Source: PGYR01 sp041595255 (lineage in GTDB: Bacteria > Bacteroidota > Ignavibacteria > Kapaibacteriales > UBA2268). Taken from it: a DNA stretch of 64,000 nucleotides. Shown here in pieces: positions 8,061 to 16,761 of the stretch. Position 1 is the first letter of the stretch, and the number at the start of each line of letters is the position of its first letter. A program made the translations under genes and the position numbers. The notes beneath the pieces are model-generated. The model had not been told where the DNA came from and ran no database searches. It worked only from the letters and a program-made list of their open reading frames with translations. The stretch covers positions 1-64,000 of the forward strand of contig JBFHKR010000001.1 of assembly GCA_041595255.1 (NCBI GenBank), read 5' to 3'.

Positions 8061-11000
8061 GTGGAGAAAAACATCAATTTAAAGCTATTCATAATATTTT
8101 GTTACTTATTAATATTCATTTTTTCGGATGTCCAAAGATTAGTTTCCCTAGAATATAATTTGAGGCGAATAGATGTAAGCAATGGGCTTTCACAGAATTC
8201 TGTCAATACGATTTATGAAGATAAATTCGGACTAATTTGGATTGGAACTAACGATGGTCTAAATAGATTAGAAGGCGACAAAATAGAAATTTTCTACAGC
8301 GATGATAATCTAAATTGTTCACTTAAAAGTGATAAAATACTAGATATGAAAGAAGATAATAGATTCCGACTTTGGTTAGCAACACCAGGTATTGGTGTTT
8401 CTTATTATAATTACAAAAGAAATTGTTTTGATTATTTGGATATTACTTACAAAAAAAATCAAGAATTAGTACAATCCATAGAAATAGATACTTTACGAAA
8501 TACTTTATGGGTTGCTACAGATGGTGGGGGAATCTTCAGCTATAATTATTTAACAAATCGTAAAATAGACTATCACAATAATCTTAGTAAAGATATAATT
8601 TCCACTGAATTCAAAGCTATTAAGAAAATAGGAGAATTTATCTATGCCGGTAATTCGAAAGGACAATTAATTGAAATTAATTTATCTAAAAATGCAAAAA
8701 GAATATTTAATATAACTAATTCTAAGATTATGAATATTGAAAAACAATCCAATAAGCTCTTTATAACAACTGAAAGCGATGGTTATTTTCTTTTTGATCC
8801 TATCTCAAATAATAGTTATAAAGAGATTATTAATAAGTCTACTGATATAGATTCTAATTATACTTTAATAAAATCTTGTCACAGAGTAAATGATTATGAA
8901 TTTGTAATAGCCTCAATAGAAGGTATATCTTACTTAAAAATAGAAAATAATAAAATAAATATTATAAAAAGCTTAAACGATAGATCAGCAAATTTAGATT
9001 ACAGCTCATTTCTAAGTGTTTTTATCGATTCTAAAGGTACTCAGTGGTATGGCTCAAATGGATTTGGCTTGTTTTATAATAATGATTATTTCAATTCATT
9101 TAGAATTACTAAAAAGGGGATAGGTCAATTATCATTTAATTCAGTTAGAAGTATTAGACAAATTGATGAAAAGCTGTGGATTGGTGGTTACGGCGGTTTA
9201 AATAAATATGATTCTAAGAATAAAAAGATGAATTATGTACCGTATACAAAATATAAATCCAATTCTAAAAGCTGGGAGTCAAGTATAAATGCCGAGAGCA
9301 TATATTGCTTTTTGCAAGATCCTGAAAATTCAGATATAGTATGGATAGGTACTGAAGACAATGGGCTATATAAGTATTCTAAGTCAAAGGACAAATATCA
9401 GTTTGTTAGGTTTAATCAGACTTACGACAAAATGACTAAAATGAATGCGATTTATTCAATTAATGTTTATAAAAAGAATCTAATATTAGGTACACGAAAT
9501 GGTATAATTGCTTTCGAACCAGAATCTGAAACATATAGCAGAATCGAGTCAATAAATAATGAAATAGGAAAAGACGTGCTACATGTCAAGAATATATTTG
9601 TAAATGGGGATCTACTTTATTGTGTATTTGATGGACTTGGAGTTTATATTTATTCCTTTGAAACAGCCAAGATAAAAAAGCTATCAGACTATTTCCCTAT
9701 TATTGATATTAGTATCTTTAAGAGTTCCAACTCAATAAGTCAGTTTGATGAGAATTTAATTTTATGTACTAAAGAAAAGGGATTTTATTTACTGAATCTT
9801 AAAGATAGTACATTTGTTAATTATTATACAGGTAATGGCTTAAATAATAATTGTGTATATCAAGTAATAGATGATGGTAGTAATAATCTTTGGATTTCTA
9901 CTAATAAAGGACTTTCTAAGGTTGACATTGTCTCAAATATTATTACCAATTTCGATAACAATATATTTAAATTGAACTCAGAATATAATTTAAATGCAGC
10001 ATATAAATTAAATGATACCTCTCTTTACTTTGGAGGTACTGACGGTATTGTGAATTTTAATCCTAAATTAATTTCAAATTTCGAATTTAACCCGAAACTA
10101 ATTGTAAAGTCTGTTGAATTGAATTATAAAGATAGTATTTATTTTTATTATTTTTTAACGGATGATACGATTAATGTTTCTTTCGTAGATGATTTAGTAG
10201 AAGTTGAGTTAATGACTGACGAATATTTATTTAACAAAGGATTGAGATTTGAATATAGATGGAATAAATCTGATTGGGTTTTAGGCACAGGTACTAAAAT
10301 AAGACTGACAAATCTAGTGTCTGGGTTGAATAGAATTGAAATAAGAGTCTATGATAATAGCGGAAAAATCAATCAAAACTTAACTTTTTATATCAATCTA
10401 AATGAAAGTATTATTAATACAACCTCAATTCTAGTAATGTTAATTATTTTAATTATCATTATTGGATATTTTATTTACAAAAAGTTTATAAGATATAGCA
10501 AAGTAAAGATAAAAGAGTTGACAGGACAAAATGATATCCTTTTAAATCAAATTACAAAGAAGGATTACTATAATAATCTAATTGAGAACAATATTCCTAA
10601 TGTCATTTGGAAAACAGATAAGGATTTTAATTTCGAATATGTTACTCCAAATATATATAATTACTATGGATTAAAAAAAGAAGATGGACTTAATAATCTT
10701 AATAACATATATATACAAGATGATATTATTGAACTAAAAGAAGAAATAAACAGACTAAAACATTTTAGAAAAAAAATAGAAAGAAAACTATTTCATAAAA
10801 GCCCGTTCAAAACTATTGCTGAATATTCGGAAGTTCAAATCACGATAAATGTGAATAGCAAAGGAGATTTTGAAGGTTTGATTGGGGTTGTAAAAGATAA
10901 TAAAGAACAACAAAAGGCTAGATTACAAATCATCGAACGAGAAGAACTATTTAGTACATTGGTAAGCACTATATTAGAGCCAGTATTGATTACGAATTGG

Positions 11001-12404
11001 AGTGGTGATATATTATTTGCAAATAATGAAGCAAAGAATGTATTTGAAATAAATCAAAATAGTATATCTGAAAATAATTTATTCGAATATTTGGAAGATC
11101 CATTAAATCATGAATTGCGAAAAGACAGCTATTTAGTCAAAAATGGAGAGTCATTTGAGAAAAAACAATATGTTTTAAATGTAAATAACAGACAAAAAAC
11201 TATTGAAGGAAGTGGTACTCAACTTACTTATTATGGTAAAACTGTGTTTTTACTTACATTCAGAGATGTTACTCAAAAAATAGAATTAATCAAAGAATTG
11301 ACAATCGCAAAGATAGAAGCTGAAAGAAGTTCTGAACTTAAAACTATGTACTTGTCTAATCTTACTCATGAACTTAAAACACCTATCAACGCGATATCAG
11401 GATTTACTGATATAATCATGTCTAAAAACCAAGATAGTGCAAATAGAAGCTATTTGGATTCTATAAAATCAAGTGCTAATCTATTGCTTCAATTGATTAA
11501 CGATTTATTATTTTACACAAAAGCAGAGACAGGAAGATTAGAGTTAAGACCTGTACCAACTAACATTAAAACATTATTCTTAGAAATCGAGAATATATTT
11601 AACCTAGAGCTAAAAAGAAAAGGACTAAAGTTATCTAAACTTATAAATACAAATGGTATTGAGCATTTACTAAATATAGACCAATTAAAGTTCAAACAAA
11701 TATTAATTAATCTACTTAACAATTCTATAAAATACACAGAGAGTGGTAAAATAAAGGTAAGTATAACCCTTAGTACTGTCAGTAAATCCCAAGTCGATTT
11801 GTTACTAGTAGTTGAAGATACTGGAAAGGGTATACCAAAATCCAGATTAAAAGAAATATTCTCAGCTTTTAAGCAAGTAAACATATCAGATGAGAGTGTT
11901 GGCTTTGGATTGGGATTAGCAATAGTAAAAAGAATATTAGATTCAATGAATGGTACAATAGTTGTTGAGTCAGAATTGGATAAGGGTAGTAAATTTATAG
12001 TCCAAATCAAAAATATAAACTTAGTAATAAATAAGGCATCATCTTCTAAAAATTCTGAGAAAGCTAAAAGTAATCTAATTGAAAAATTAATTACTAGAGA
12101 TGACAAATTGAGTATTTACTCGTACGAAATACTAGATGAAATTAGATTGATGATTAATGGTAGGTTTACAAGTAAGCTAAAAAATATTAATACTAACTTT
12201 CTATTAAAAGATATAAGTGAGTTTGCAGAACAATTGCACAAGGTAGCAGAAGAGAAAGGAATAGATTTTTTAAAGTTTTATGCTGATGAACTAAAAAGTG
12301 CGGCTAAATCAATCGAAGTAGAAAAAATTAATTATTTACTCGAAAATTTTTATAAATTAGTTGAACTAATTAATAGATTAATGGAAAAACGGAATGGAAA
12401 CTAG
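8061..12404 (+). CDS. Two-component-propeller histidine kinase (no receiver)
   Basis: This is a 1447-residue membrane sensor. A signal segment (residues ~8-25) is followed by a large periplasmic region of two-component propeller repeats (strands like GLIWIGTNDGLNRL, NTLWVATDGGGIFSY, NNLWISTNKGLSKVD), a Y_Y_Y-type beta-sandwich (~700-790), a membrane helix (~790-812), two PAS-like modules (~840-1090), HisKA with phosphoacceptor His1103 in HELKTPINAISGF, and HATPase (N-box near 1215, DTGKGIP near 1254). About 100 further residues form a helical, Hpt-like tail. The start is GTG at 8061; no in-frame ATG precedes the signal segment. Unlike classical hybrid kinases it has no receiver or AraC output; the next gene supplies a receiver. 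Confidence 0.88.
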   Translation: MEKNINLKLFIIFCYLLIFIFSDVQRLVSLEYNLRRIDVSNGLSQNSVNTIYEDKFGLIWIGTNDGLNRLEGDKIEIFYSDDNLNCSLKSDKILDMKEDNRFRLWLATPGIGVSYYNYKRNCFDYLDITYKKNQELVQSIEIDTLRNTLWVATDGGGIFSYNYLTNRKIDYHNNLSKDIISTEFKAIKKIGEFIYAGNSKGQLIEINLSKNAKRIFNITNSKIMNIEKQSNKLFITTESDGYFLFDPISNNSYKEIINKSTDIDSNYTLIKSCHRVNDYEFVIASIEGISYLKIENNKINIIKSLNDRSANLDYSSFLSVFIDSKGTQWYGSNGFGLFYNNDYFNSFRITKKGIGQLSFNSVRSIRQIDEKLWIGGYGGLNKYDSKNKKMNYVPYTKYKSNSKSWESSINAESIYCFLQDPENSDIVWIGTEDNGLYKYSKSKDKYQFVRFNQTYDKMTKMNAIYSINVYKKNLILGTRNGIIAFEPESETYSRIESINNEIGKDVLHVKNIFVNGDLLYCVFDGLGVYIYSFETAKIKKLSDYFPIIDISIFKSSNSISQFDENLILCTKEKGFYLLNLKDSTFVNYYTGNGLNNNCVYQVIDDGSNNLWISTNKGLSKVDIVSNIITNFDNNIFKLNSEYNLNAAYKLNDTSLYFGGTDGIVNFNPKLISNFEFNPKLIVKSVELNYKDSIYFYYFLTDDTINVSFVDDLVEVELMTDEYLFNKGLRFEYRWNKSDWVLGTGTKIRLTNLVSGLNRIEIRVYDNSGKINQNLTFYINLNESIINTTSILVMLIILIIIIGYFIYKKFIRYSKVKIKELTGQNDILLNQITKKDYYNNLIENNIPNVIWKTDKDFNFEYVTPNIYNYYGLKKEDGLNNLNNIYIQDDIIELKEEINRLKHFRKKIERKLFHKSPFKTIAEYSEVQITINVNSKGDFEGLIGVVKDNKEQQKARLQIIEREELFSTLVSTILEPVLITNWSGDILFANNEAKNVFEINQNSISENNLFEYLEDPLNHELRKDSYLVKNGESFEKKQYVLNVNNRQKTIEGSGTQLTYYGKTVFLLTFRDVTQKIELIKELTIAKIEAERSSELKTMYLSNLTHELKTPINAISGFTDIIMSKNQDSANRSYLDSIKSSANLLLQLINDLLFYTKAETGRLELRPVPTNIKTLFLEIENIFNLELKRKGLKLSKLINTNGIEHLLNIDQLKFKQILINLLNNSIKYTESGKIKVSITLSTVSKSQVDLLLVVEDTGKGIPKSRLKEIFSAFKQVNISDESVGFGLGLAIVKRILDSMNGTIVVESELDKGSKFIVQIKNINLVINKASSSKNSEKAKSNLIEKLITRDDKLSIYSYEILDEIRLMINGRFTSKLKNINTNFLLKDISEFAEQLHKVAEEKGIDFLKFYADELKSAAKSIEVEKINYLLENFYKLVELINRLMEKRNGN

Positions 12405-13500
12405 CAAAGGTAAAATACTAATTGTTGATGATAACCCAACAAATATACAAGTAGTTGGGAATATATTAACTGAAAAAGGATTTGATATTGCTTTTGCTCA
12501 ATCTGGTGAAAAAGCAATTGAACAAGTACTCCATACCGATTATGATCTAATTCTATTAGATATAATGATGCCTGAAAAAGACGGGTTTGAGATTTGTGAA
12601 AGTCTGAAAGCAAACCCGCAAACAAAAGAAATACCAATAGTTTATCTAACTGCAAAGTCTGATATTGATTCTATTATTAGAGGTCTTCGAAATGGAGGTA
12701 TTGATTATATTAGTAAACCATTTATCAAAGAAGAGCTGATAGTAAGGGTTGAAAATCAAATAAAAATGAAGAAAATTCAAGATGAGCTAGTATTTGCTAA
12801 TCGTTCGAAAGATAAATTCTTTTCAATAATTGCACATGATTTGAAAAGTCCTATTAGTGCATTTAAAAATATTACAGATGTACTTGTTCGAGACTATGAA
12901 GATTTTGATAGGGAAGATATATATGATTTTGTTAAGAAACTCAATGAATCAGCAGGTAATGTTTATAAATTATTAGATGATTTATTAGAATGGTCTCGTA
13001 ATCAAAATAATAAAATAACATTTGATCCTAGCTTAATATTACTTTCCAAATTATCTGAAAATATTATTGATTTACTCGGTAATAACATAGAAAGAAAAGA
13101 GTTAGAAGTTGTAAATAAGATTGATGAAGATATCAAAGTTTATGCTGATTTGAATATGATTAATACTGTCTTAAGAAACCTAATTTCTAATGCTATCAAA
13201 TTTACTCAAATCGGTGGTAAAATTGAAGTTGGCTGTTCTGATTATGATGAAGATAGTATGATAGTCTGGGTCAAAGATAATGGTGTTGGGATGCAGCAAT
13301 CAGATATTGAAAAATTATTCAAAATAGAAATACATCATACTACTCATGGTACAGACGAAGAGGTAGGTACTGGACTCGGGCTAATCCTTTGTCAGGACTT
13401 TATACTAAAGCATAATGGTAAAATATGGGTAGAAAGTGTATATGGAGAAGGATCAACTTTCTTTTTTACAATTCCTAAAGTTGATGTAAATAATCTATAA
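12394..13500 (+). CDS. Receiver-histidine kinase
   Basis: This 368-residue cytosolic protein has an N-terminal receiver (DDNPTN acidic pocket, phosphoacceptor Asp56 in LILLDIMMPEKDG, Lys in YISKPF) followed by HisKA (His148 in HDLKSPISAFKN) and HATPase (NLISNAIKFTQ, DNGVGM, GTGLGL). It has no membrane segment and no DNA-binding domain. The ATG at 12394 overlaps the end of the giant propeller kinase by 11 bases, so the two are translationally coupled and very likely work in one relay: the propeller kinase could phosphorylate this receiver, which in turn controls the attached kinase. The partner of the second kinase is not evident nearby. Confidence 0.9.
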   Translation: METSKGKILIVDDNPTNIQVVGNILTEKGFDIAFAQSGEKAIEQVLHTDYDLILLDIMMPEKDGFEICESLKANPQTKEIPIVYLTAKSDIDSIIRGLRNGGIDYISKPFIKEELIVRVENQIKMKKIQDELVFANRSKDKFFSIIAHDLKSPISAFKNITDVLVRDYEDFDREDIYDFVKKLNESAGNVYKLLDDLLEWSRNQNNKITFDPSLILLSKLSENIIDLLGNNIERKELEVVNKIDEDIKVYADLNMINTVLRNLISNAIKFTQIGGKIEVGCSDYDEDSMIVWVKDNGVGMQQSDIEKLFKIEIHHTTHGTDEEVGTGLGLILCQDFILKHNGKIWVESVYGEGSTFFFTIPKVDVNNL

Positions 13501-13527
13501 TCATTTTATTCAAATGATTTTTATTCA

Positions 13528-13535
13528 TAATTTTG
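13528..13535 (+). promoter_or_regulatory. Possible -7 element for flavodoxin gene
   Basis: TAATTTTG matches TAnnTTTG and lies 40 bases upstream of the flavodoxin ATG. The expected TTTG at -33 is not present, so this is only a partial promoter match. Confidence 0.35.
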
Positions 13536-13575
13536 TAAAATTTATAATTACAAAAACAAAAGTTGGTGTTATTTT

Positions 13576-14091
13576 ATGAAAATTGGTTTGATATATGGTA
13601 CAAATACTGGTGTAACTGAAATAGTTGCAGAGAAGTTAGATGAAGAATTAAGAGAGAACGGTGTGAATGTTGAATTACACGACATTGCAAGTGTTGATTT
13701 TGATATTATAGATAATTATGATACTTTGATTATAGCCGTTCCTACATGGAATGACGGAGAACTTCAAGATGATTGGGATGAGGTTTTTGACCAATGGAAA
13801 AACTACAACTTCGAAGGAAAGAAAGTAGGTTTTGTTGGTACAGGAGACCAAGAGGCTTATCATGAGAATTATTTAGATGCGATTGGTAAAATGGCAGCGC
13901 CAGTAAGAAATTCTGGTGGAGAAATATTTGGAAGAACTTCTACAAAAGGATTCCAACATACAAAATCTGTTGGTGACGATGGAGATGGATATTTCTGTGG
14001 TTTAGCTATTGATGAAGACAATGAACCAGAATTGACTGATGAAAGAATTGCAAACTGGGTTTCTCAAATAAAAGTAGAATTAAATATTTAA
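13576..14091 (+). CDS. fldA: Flavodoxin, long-chain type
   Basis: This is a small FMN-binding electron carrier of the cytosol. It has 171 residues, matching long-chain flavodoxins. The phosphate-binding loop is GTNTGVTE (residues 8-15), and the isoalloxazine-flanking loops are VPTWNDGELQDDWD and VGTGDQEAYHENYLDAIG, the latter belonging to the long-chain insertion region. It stands alone between the kinase pair and the convergent nusB, with its own likely promoter. The electron donor and acceptor cannot be inferred from the neighbours. Identification of the family is secure; the gene symbol follows common usage. Confidence 0.93.
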   Translation: MKIGLIYGTNTGVTEIVAEKLDEELRENGVNVELHDIASVDFDIIDNYDTLIIAVPTWNDGELQDDWDEVFDQWKNYNFEGKKVGFVGTGDQEAYHENYLDAIGKMAAPVRNSGGEIFGRTSTKGFQHTKSVGDDGDGYFCGLAIDEDNEPELTDERIANWVSQIKVELNI

Positions 14092-14118
14092 TCTACTAAA
14101 AGTCTAAATGTAAAAATT

Positions 14119-14164
14119 AAAGTGGTTGTTGTGGCTAATCTTCTTTTAGTCCTCGACCACTTTT
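14119..14164. terminator. Weak inverted repeat between fldA and nusB
   Basis: AAAGTGGT (14119-14126) and ACCACTTT (14157-14164) are complementary over 8 bp with a 30-base loop and an A/T-rich flank on each side. It could terminate both convergent genes, but the long loop and its overlap with the nusB stop make it weak. Confidence 0.3.
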
Positions 14165-14728
14165 ATTTATTTTACCATCTGTATTTAATTTCTTAAGAAT
14201 AGAATCTAAAATACCGTTTACAAACATTTTACTTTTGTCAGTACTATACTTTTTCGAAATCTCAATTGCTTCATTTATACTTACTTTGGGAGGTATCTCA
14301 TCGAAGAAAACAAGTTCACATATTGCTGATTGTACTAAGTACCTATCGATTTTAGCTATTCTATCAATTTCCCAGTTTTGAGCAAATTCTTCAAGAAGTT
14401 CGTTCAGATAAGATTCTTTATTAACTATCGTATTAGCAAGGTTTTTACCAAATTCTATATCCTCGTCACGCCAAATAATTGGAATATCAGACTCCATTTC
14501 GAGAATTTCTTCAGGTCTTAAAAATTTCCCATCTACATTCTTTTGTTCATCTTCTTCATCCCCAAAGTAAAAAACTCTGTAAAAGATGTGGTCAAACAAT
14601 ATATCAAGATCAGATTCACAACTATAATAAGACATAATTATCTGTAGAACTTTTTCTCTTGCTAATCTTCTGTTTCCTTTCAAACTTCTTTTGTCGCTTA
14701 AAGGAAATACTTTATTTAATTCATTCAT
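14135..14728 (-). CDS. nusB: Transcription antitermination factor NusB
   Basis: NusB binds the boxA RNA of rRNA leaders with S10 (NusE) and supports antitermination. The protein has 197 residues, longer than the ~140 of E. coli because of an acidic insertion in the middle (GDEEDEQKNVDGKFLRPEE region), which is common in the FCB group. The N-terminal helix NRRLAREKVLQIIMSYY and the C-terminal block SINEAIEISKKYSTDKSKMFVNG are the family signatures. It is convergent with the flavodoxin gene and monocistronic. A short opposing frame at its start (14691-14873) is not a gene. Confidence 0.92.
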   Translation of the reverse strand: MNELNKVFPLSDKRSLKGNRRLAREKVLQIIMSYYSCESDLDILFDHIFYRVFYFGDEEDEQKNVDGKFLRPEEILEMESDIPIIWRDEDIEFGKNLANTIVNKESYLNELLEEFAQNWEIDRIAKIDRYLVQSAICELVFFDEIPPKVSINEAIEISKKYSTDKSKMFVNGILDSILKKLNTDGKINKSGRGLKED

Positions 14729-14841
14729 AAAGAACTGTAAACTTATTAAAATTTGGTTTTGTTTTGAAACAGAACATAATACAAATCTTATAAATAATAA
14801 AGAAGAATATTATATAGAAAGAATATTTCATAGAAAATATC

Positions 14842-14849
14842 TATTTTTG
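14842..14849 (+). promoter_or_regulatory. Possible -7 element for the sirtuin operon
   Basis: TATTTTTG matches TAnnTTTG, 30 bases before the sirtuin ATG at 14879. The -33 TTTG is missing; the position relative to the start codon is otherwise ideal. Confidence 0.35.
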
Positions 14850-14878
14850 CTAATTCAATTTATTCAATTTTAGAGTTT

Positions 14879-15628
14879 ATGACCGAAAAAGAAACTATAA
14901 ATAGGATTATAGAGATTTTATTAGTTTCTGACAATGTAACCGTACTAACAGGTGCTGGTGTTTCGGCCGAAAGTGGTATTGCAACTTTTCGTGATCCTGA
15001 TGGGTTGTGGTCAAAGTTTAATCCCAAAGAACTGGCAAGTATTGACGGATTTCTAAATAATCCTGAAAGAGTTTGGTCGTGGTATCAGTATAGAGTAAAT
15101 ATTATAAATAATACTAGACCTAATAAAGGTCATTACGCATTGACTGAGTTACAAAATTTAATAACTGGATTTAACATCATAACTCAAAATGTTGATGGAC
15201 TACATCAACAATCTGGTTCGAAAAATGTTATTGAATTACATGGTTCAATAGTTAGGAATAAGTGTTATGAGTGCAATAGATTACACGAAGATGTTATTAT
15301 ATATAATCAAAGGATTGTTAATTGCAATTATTGCAATGGTTTAATAAGACCTGACGTAGTTTGGTTTGGTGAGATGTTACCTGAAAAAGAAATTGAATTG
15401 GCTCAACAATTAGCAGAGAAATCAGATATATTTTTCTCTATAGGTACGTCAGCTGAAGTATTTCCTGCTGCAGAATTACCTTTAGTTGCAAAAAGAGCTG
15501 GAGCAACTTTAATTGAAATAAATCCTGAAAGGACAATACTTTCAGAATATGTAGACTTAAGATTAGAATTAACATCTGGGCTAGCAATGCCTATGATAAT
15601 AGATGAATTTAAAAAGAGATTGGGATAA
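14879..15628 (+). CDS. cobB: NAD-dependent protein deacylase, Sir2 family
   Basis: It removes acyl groups from protein lysines using NAD+, giving nicotinamide and O-acyl-ADP-ribose. The 249-residue protein shows GAGVSAESG (25-33), the catalytic TQNVDGLHQQ and His121 in ELHGS, a four-cysteine zinc site (C129, C132, C149, C152) and GTSAEVFPA. Tyr69 and Arg72 in NPERVWSWYQYR align with the Tyr/Arg pair that class III sirtuins use to bind succinyl or malonyl lysine, so desuccinylase activity is plausible. It heads an operon whose next gene, acpS, starts within its stop codon. Confidence 0.93.
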   Translation: MTEKETINRIIEILLVSDNVTVLTGAGVSAESGIATFRDPDGLWSKFNPKELASIDGFLNNPERVWSWYQYRVNIINNTRPNKGHYALTELQNLITGFNIITQNVDGLHQQSGSKNVIELHGSIVRNKCYECNRLHEDVIIYNQRIVNCNYCNGLIRPDVVWFGEMLPEKEIELAQQLAEKSDIFFSIGTSAEVFPAAELPLVAKRAGATLIEINPERTILSEYVDLRLELTSGLAMPMIIDEFKKRLG

Positions 15629-16002
15629 TGATAATTGGAATAGGAACAGATATAATAGAAATTAATAGAATAAGAAATACTTTAGAAAAATACGGGGAAA
15701 GATTTAAAAATAAATTGTTTACACAAATCGAAATAGACTATTGTGAACAATATAAAAATAAAAAATACTCTCACTATGCAGCTCGTTTCGCTGCTAAAGA
15801 AGCATTCTCTAAAGCAATTGGGAAAGGATTCGCACGTGGTTTTAAATTTAAAGAAATTTATATTCAGAATTTGAAGACTGGTGAACCAACAGTTGTATTA
15901 GATGGTAGTTTAAAAGAGGAATATGGAGATAATATAATCAAAGTATCACTTTCACACACTGATAATAATGCTATTGCATATTTAACAATGGAATCAAAAT
16001 AA
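15628..16002 (+). CDS. acpS: Holo-[acyl-carrier-protein] synthase
   Basis: AcpS transfers 4'-phosphopantetheine from CoA to a serine of acyl carrier protein, switching on fatty-acid synthesis. The 124-residue length is normal. The metal-binding residues are visible as Asp8 in IGIGTDIIEI and Glu58 in RFAAKEAFSKAIG, and SLSHTDNNAIAY ends the fold. Its ATG shares one base with the sirtuin stop (TAATG), and rlmB follows with no gap, so the three genes are tightly coupled. Confidence 0.96.
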   Translation: MIIGIGTDIIEINRIRNTLEKYGERFKNKLFTQIEIDYCEQYKNKKYSHYAARFAAKEAFSKAIGKGFARGFKFKEIYIQNLKTGEPTVVLDGSLKEEYGDNIIKVSLSHTDNNAIAYLTMESK

Positions 16003-16761
16003 ATGAAAGATAATTATATTTATGGTAAAAATGCTGTACTACAAGGAATTGAAGCCGATAAAGTAGAAAAAATATTTTTAGCATTCGGAGCTCAAGGTGC
16101 ATCTATAAACAAAATTTTTAAAGCTGCGAATCAAAATAAGATACCAATAACAAAGTATGATAGGAAGAGGTTTAGAGATTTAGAAAGACAAGTTTGTCCT
16201 GGTGATAATTTATCTCAGAGTGTAATCGCGATAACTAAGCAAGTAGAAACTTTGTCAATTGTAGATATTTTAGAGTTAGCTTATCAAAGTAGTGATAAAC
16301 CTCTTATTGTTGCATTAGATGAAATCACCGACCCACAAAATCTAGGAGCAATTGCAAGGTCAGCAGAGTGTGCAGGAGCTAGTGCTATAATATTAACCGA
16401 AAGAAACTCTGCACCAATAAATTCTTTTGCAGTTAAAGCATCAGCAGGTGCACTTACAAAGATCCCAGTAGCTAGAGTTACTAACTTAGCTACAGAGTTG
16501 TCTAATCTAAAAGAACACGGTTTTTGGATTGTGGGTACAGAAGTTGATACAAACACTAAATATACTGACAATATTTATGATTCTCCTATTGTTCTAGTTA
16601 TCGGGTCAGAGGGTAATGGAATGAGACCAAGAGTAAAAAAAGTTTGTGACCATCTAATAAATATACCAATGGTTGGTACAACACAATCTCTCAATGCATC
16701 AGTTTCAGCAGGTATTGTACTTTTCGAAATTCTTAGACAAAGAGATTTTAAAAAGATTTAG
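16003..16761 (+). CDS. rlmB: 23S rRNA 2'-O-methyltransferase, TrmH/SpoU family (RlmB-like)
   Basis: This SPOUT-fold S-adenosylmethionine enzyme methylates a ribose of rRNA; the RlmB group acts on the equivalent of G2251 of 23S rRNA. It has 252 residues: an N-terminal substrate-binding domain (YIYGKNAVLQGIE) and a C-terminal trefoil-knot domain with DEITDPQNLGAIARSAECAG, VIGSEGNGMRP and SLNASVSAGIVLFE. It starts directly after the acpS stop and converges on the amino-acid permease gene, with the two 3' ends overlapping by 14 bases. The exact target nucleotide is inferred from family placement only. Confidence 0.9.
   Translation: MKDNYIYGKNAVLQGIEADKVEKIFLAFGAQGASINKIFKAANQNKIPITKYDRKRFRDLERQVCPGDNLSQSVIAITKQVETLSIVDILELAYQSSDKPLIVALDEITDPQNLGAIARSAECAGASAIILTERNSAPINSFAVKASAGALTKIPVARVTNLATELSNLKEHGFWIVGTEVDTNTKYTDNIYDSPIVLVIGSEGNGMRPRVKKVCDHLINIPMVGTTQSLNASVSAGIVLFEILRQRDFKKI

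Noticed and set aside
11513..12106. A 197-residue minus-strand frame antisense to the propeller kinase
   Set aside because: It is opposite a strongly supported kinase core, lacks any motif or start signal and shows the Ser/Asn/Leu-rich composition expected of the reverse complement of AT-rich coding DNA.
14691..14873. A 60-residue plus-strand frame overlapping the start of nusB
   Set aside because: It begins inside nusB on the other strand, has a mixed composition with no family resemblance and no ribosome-binding site.
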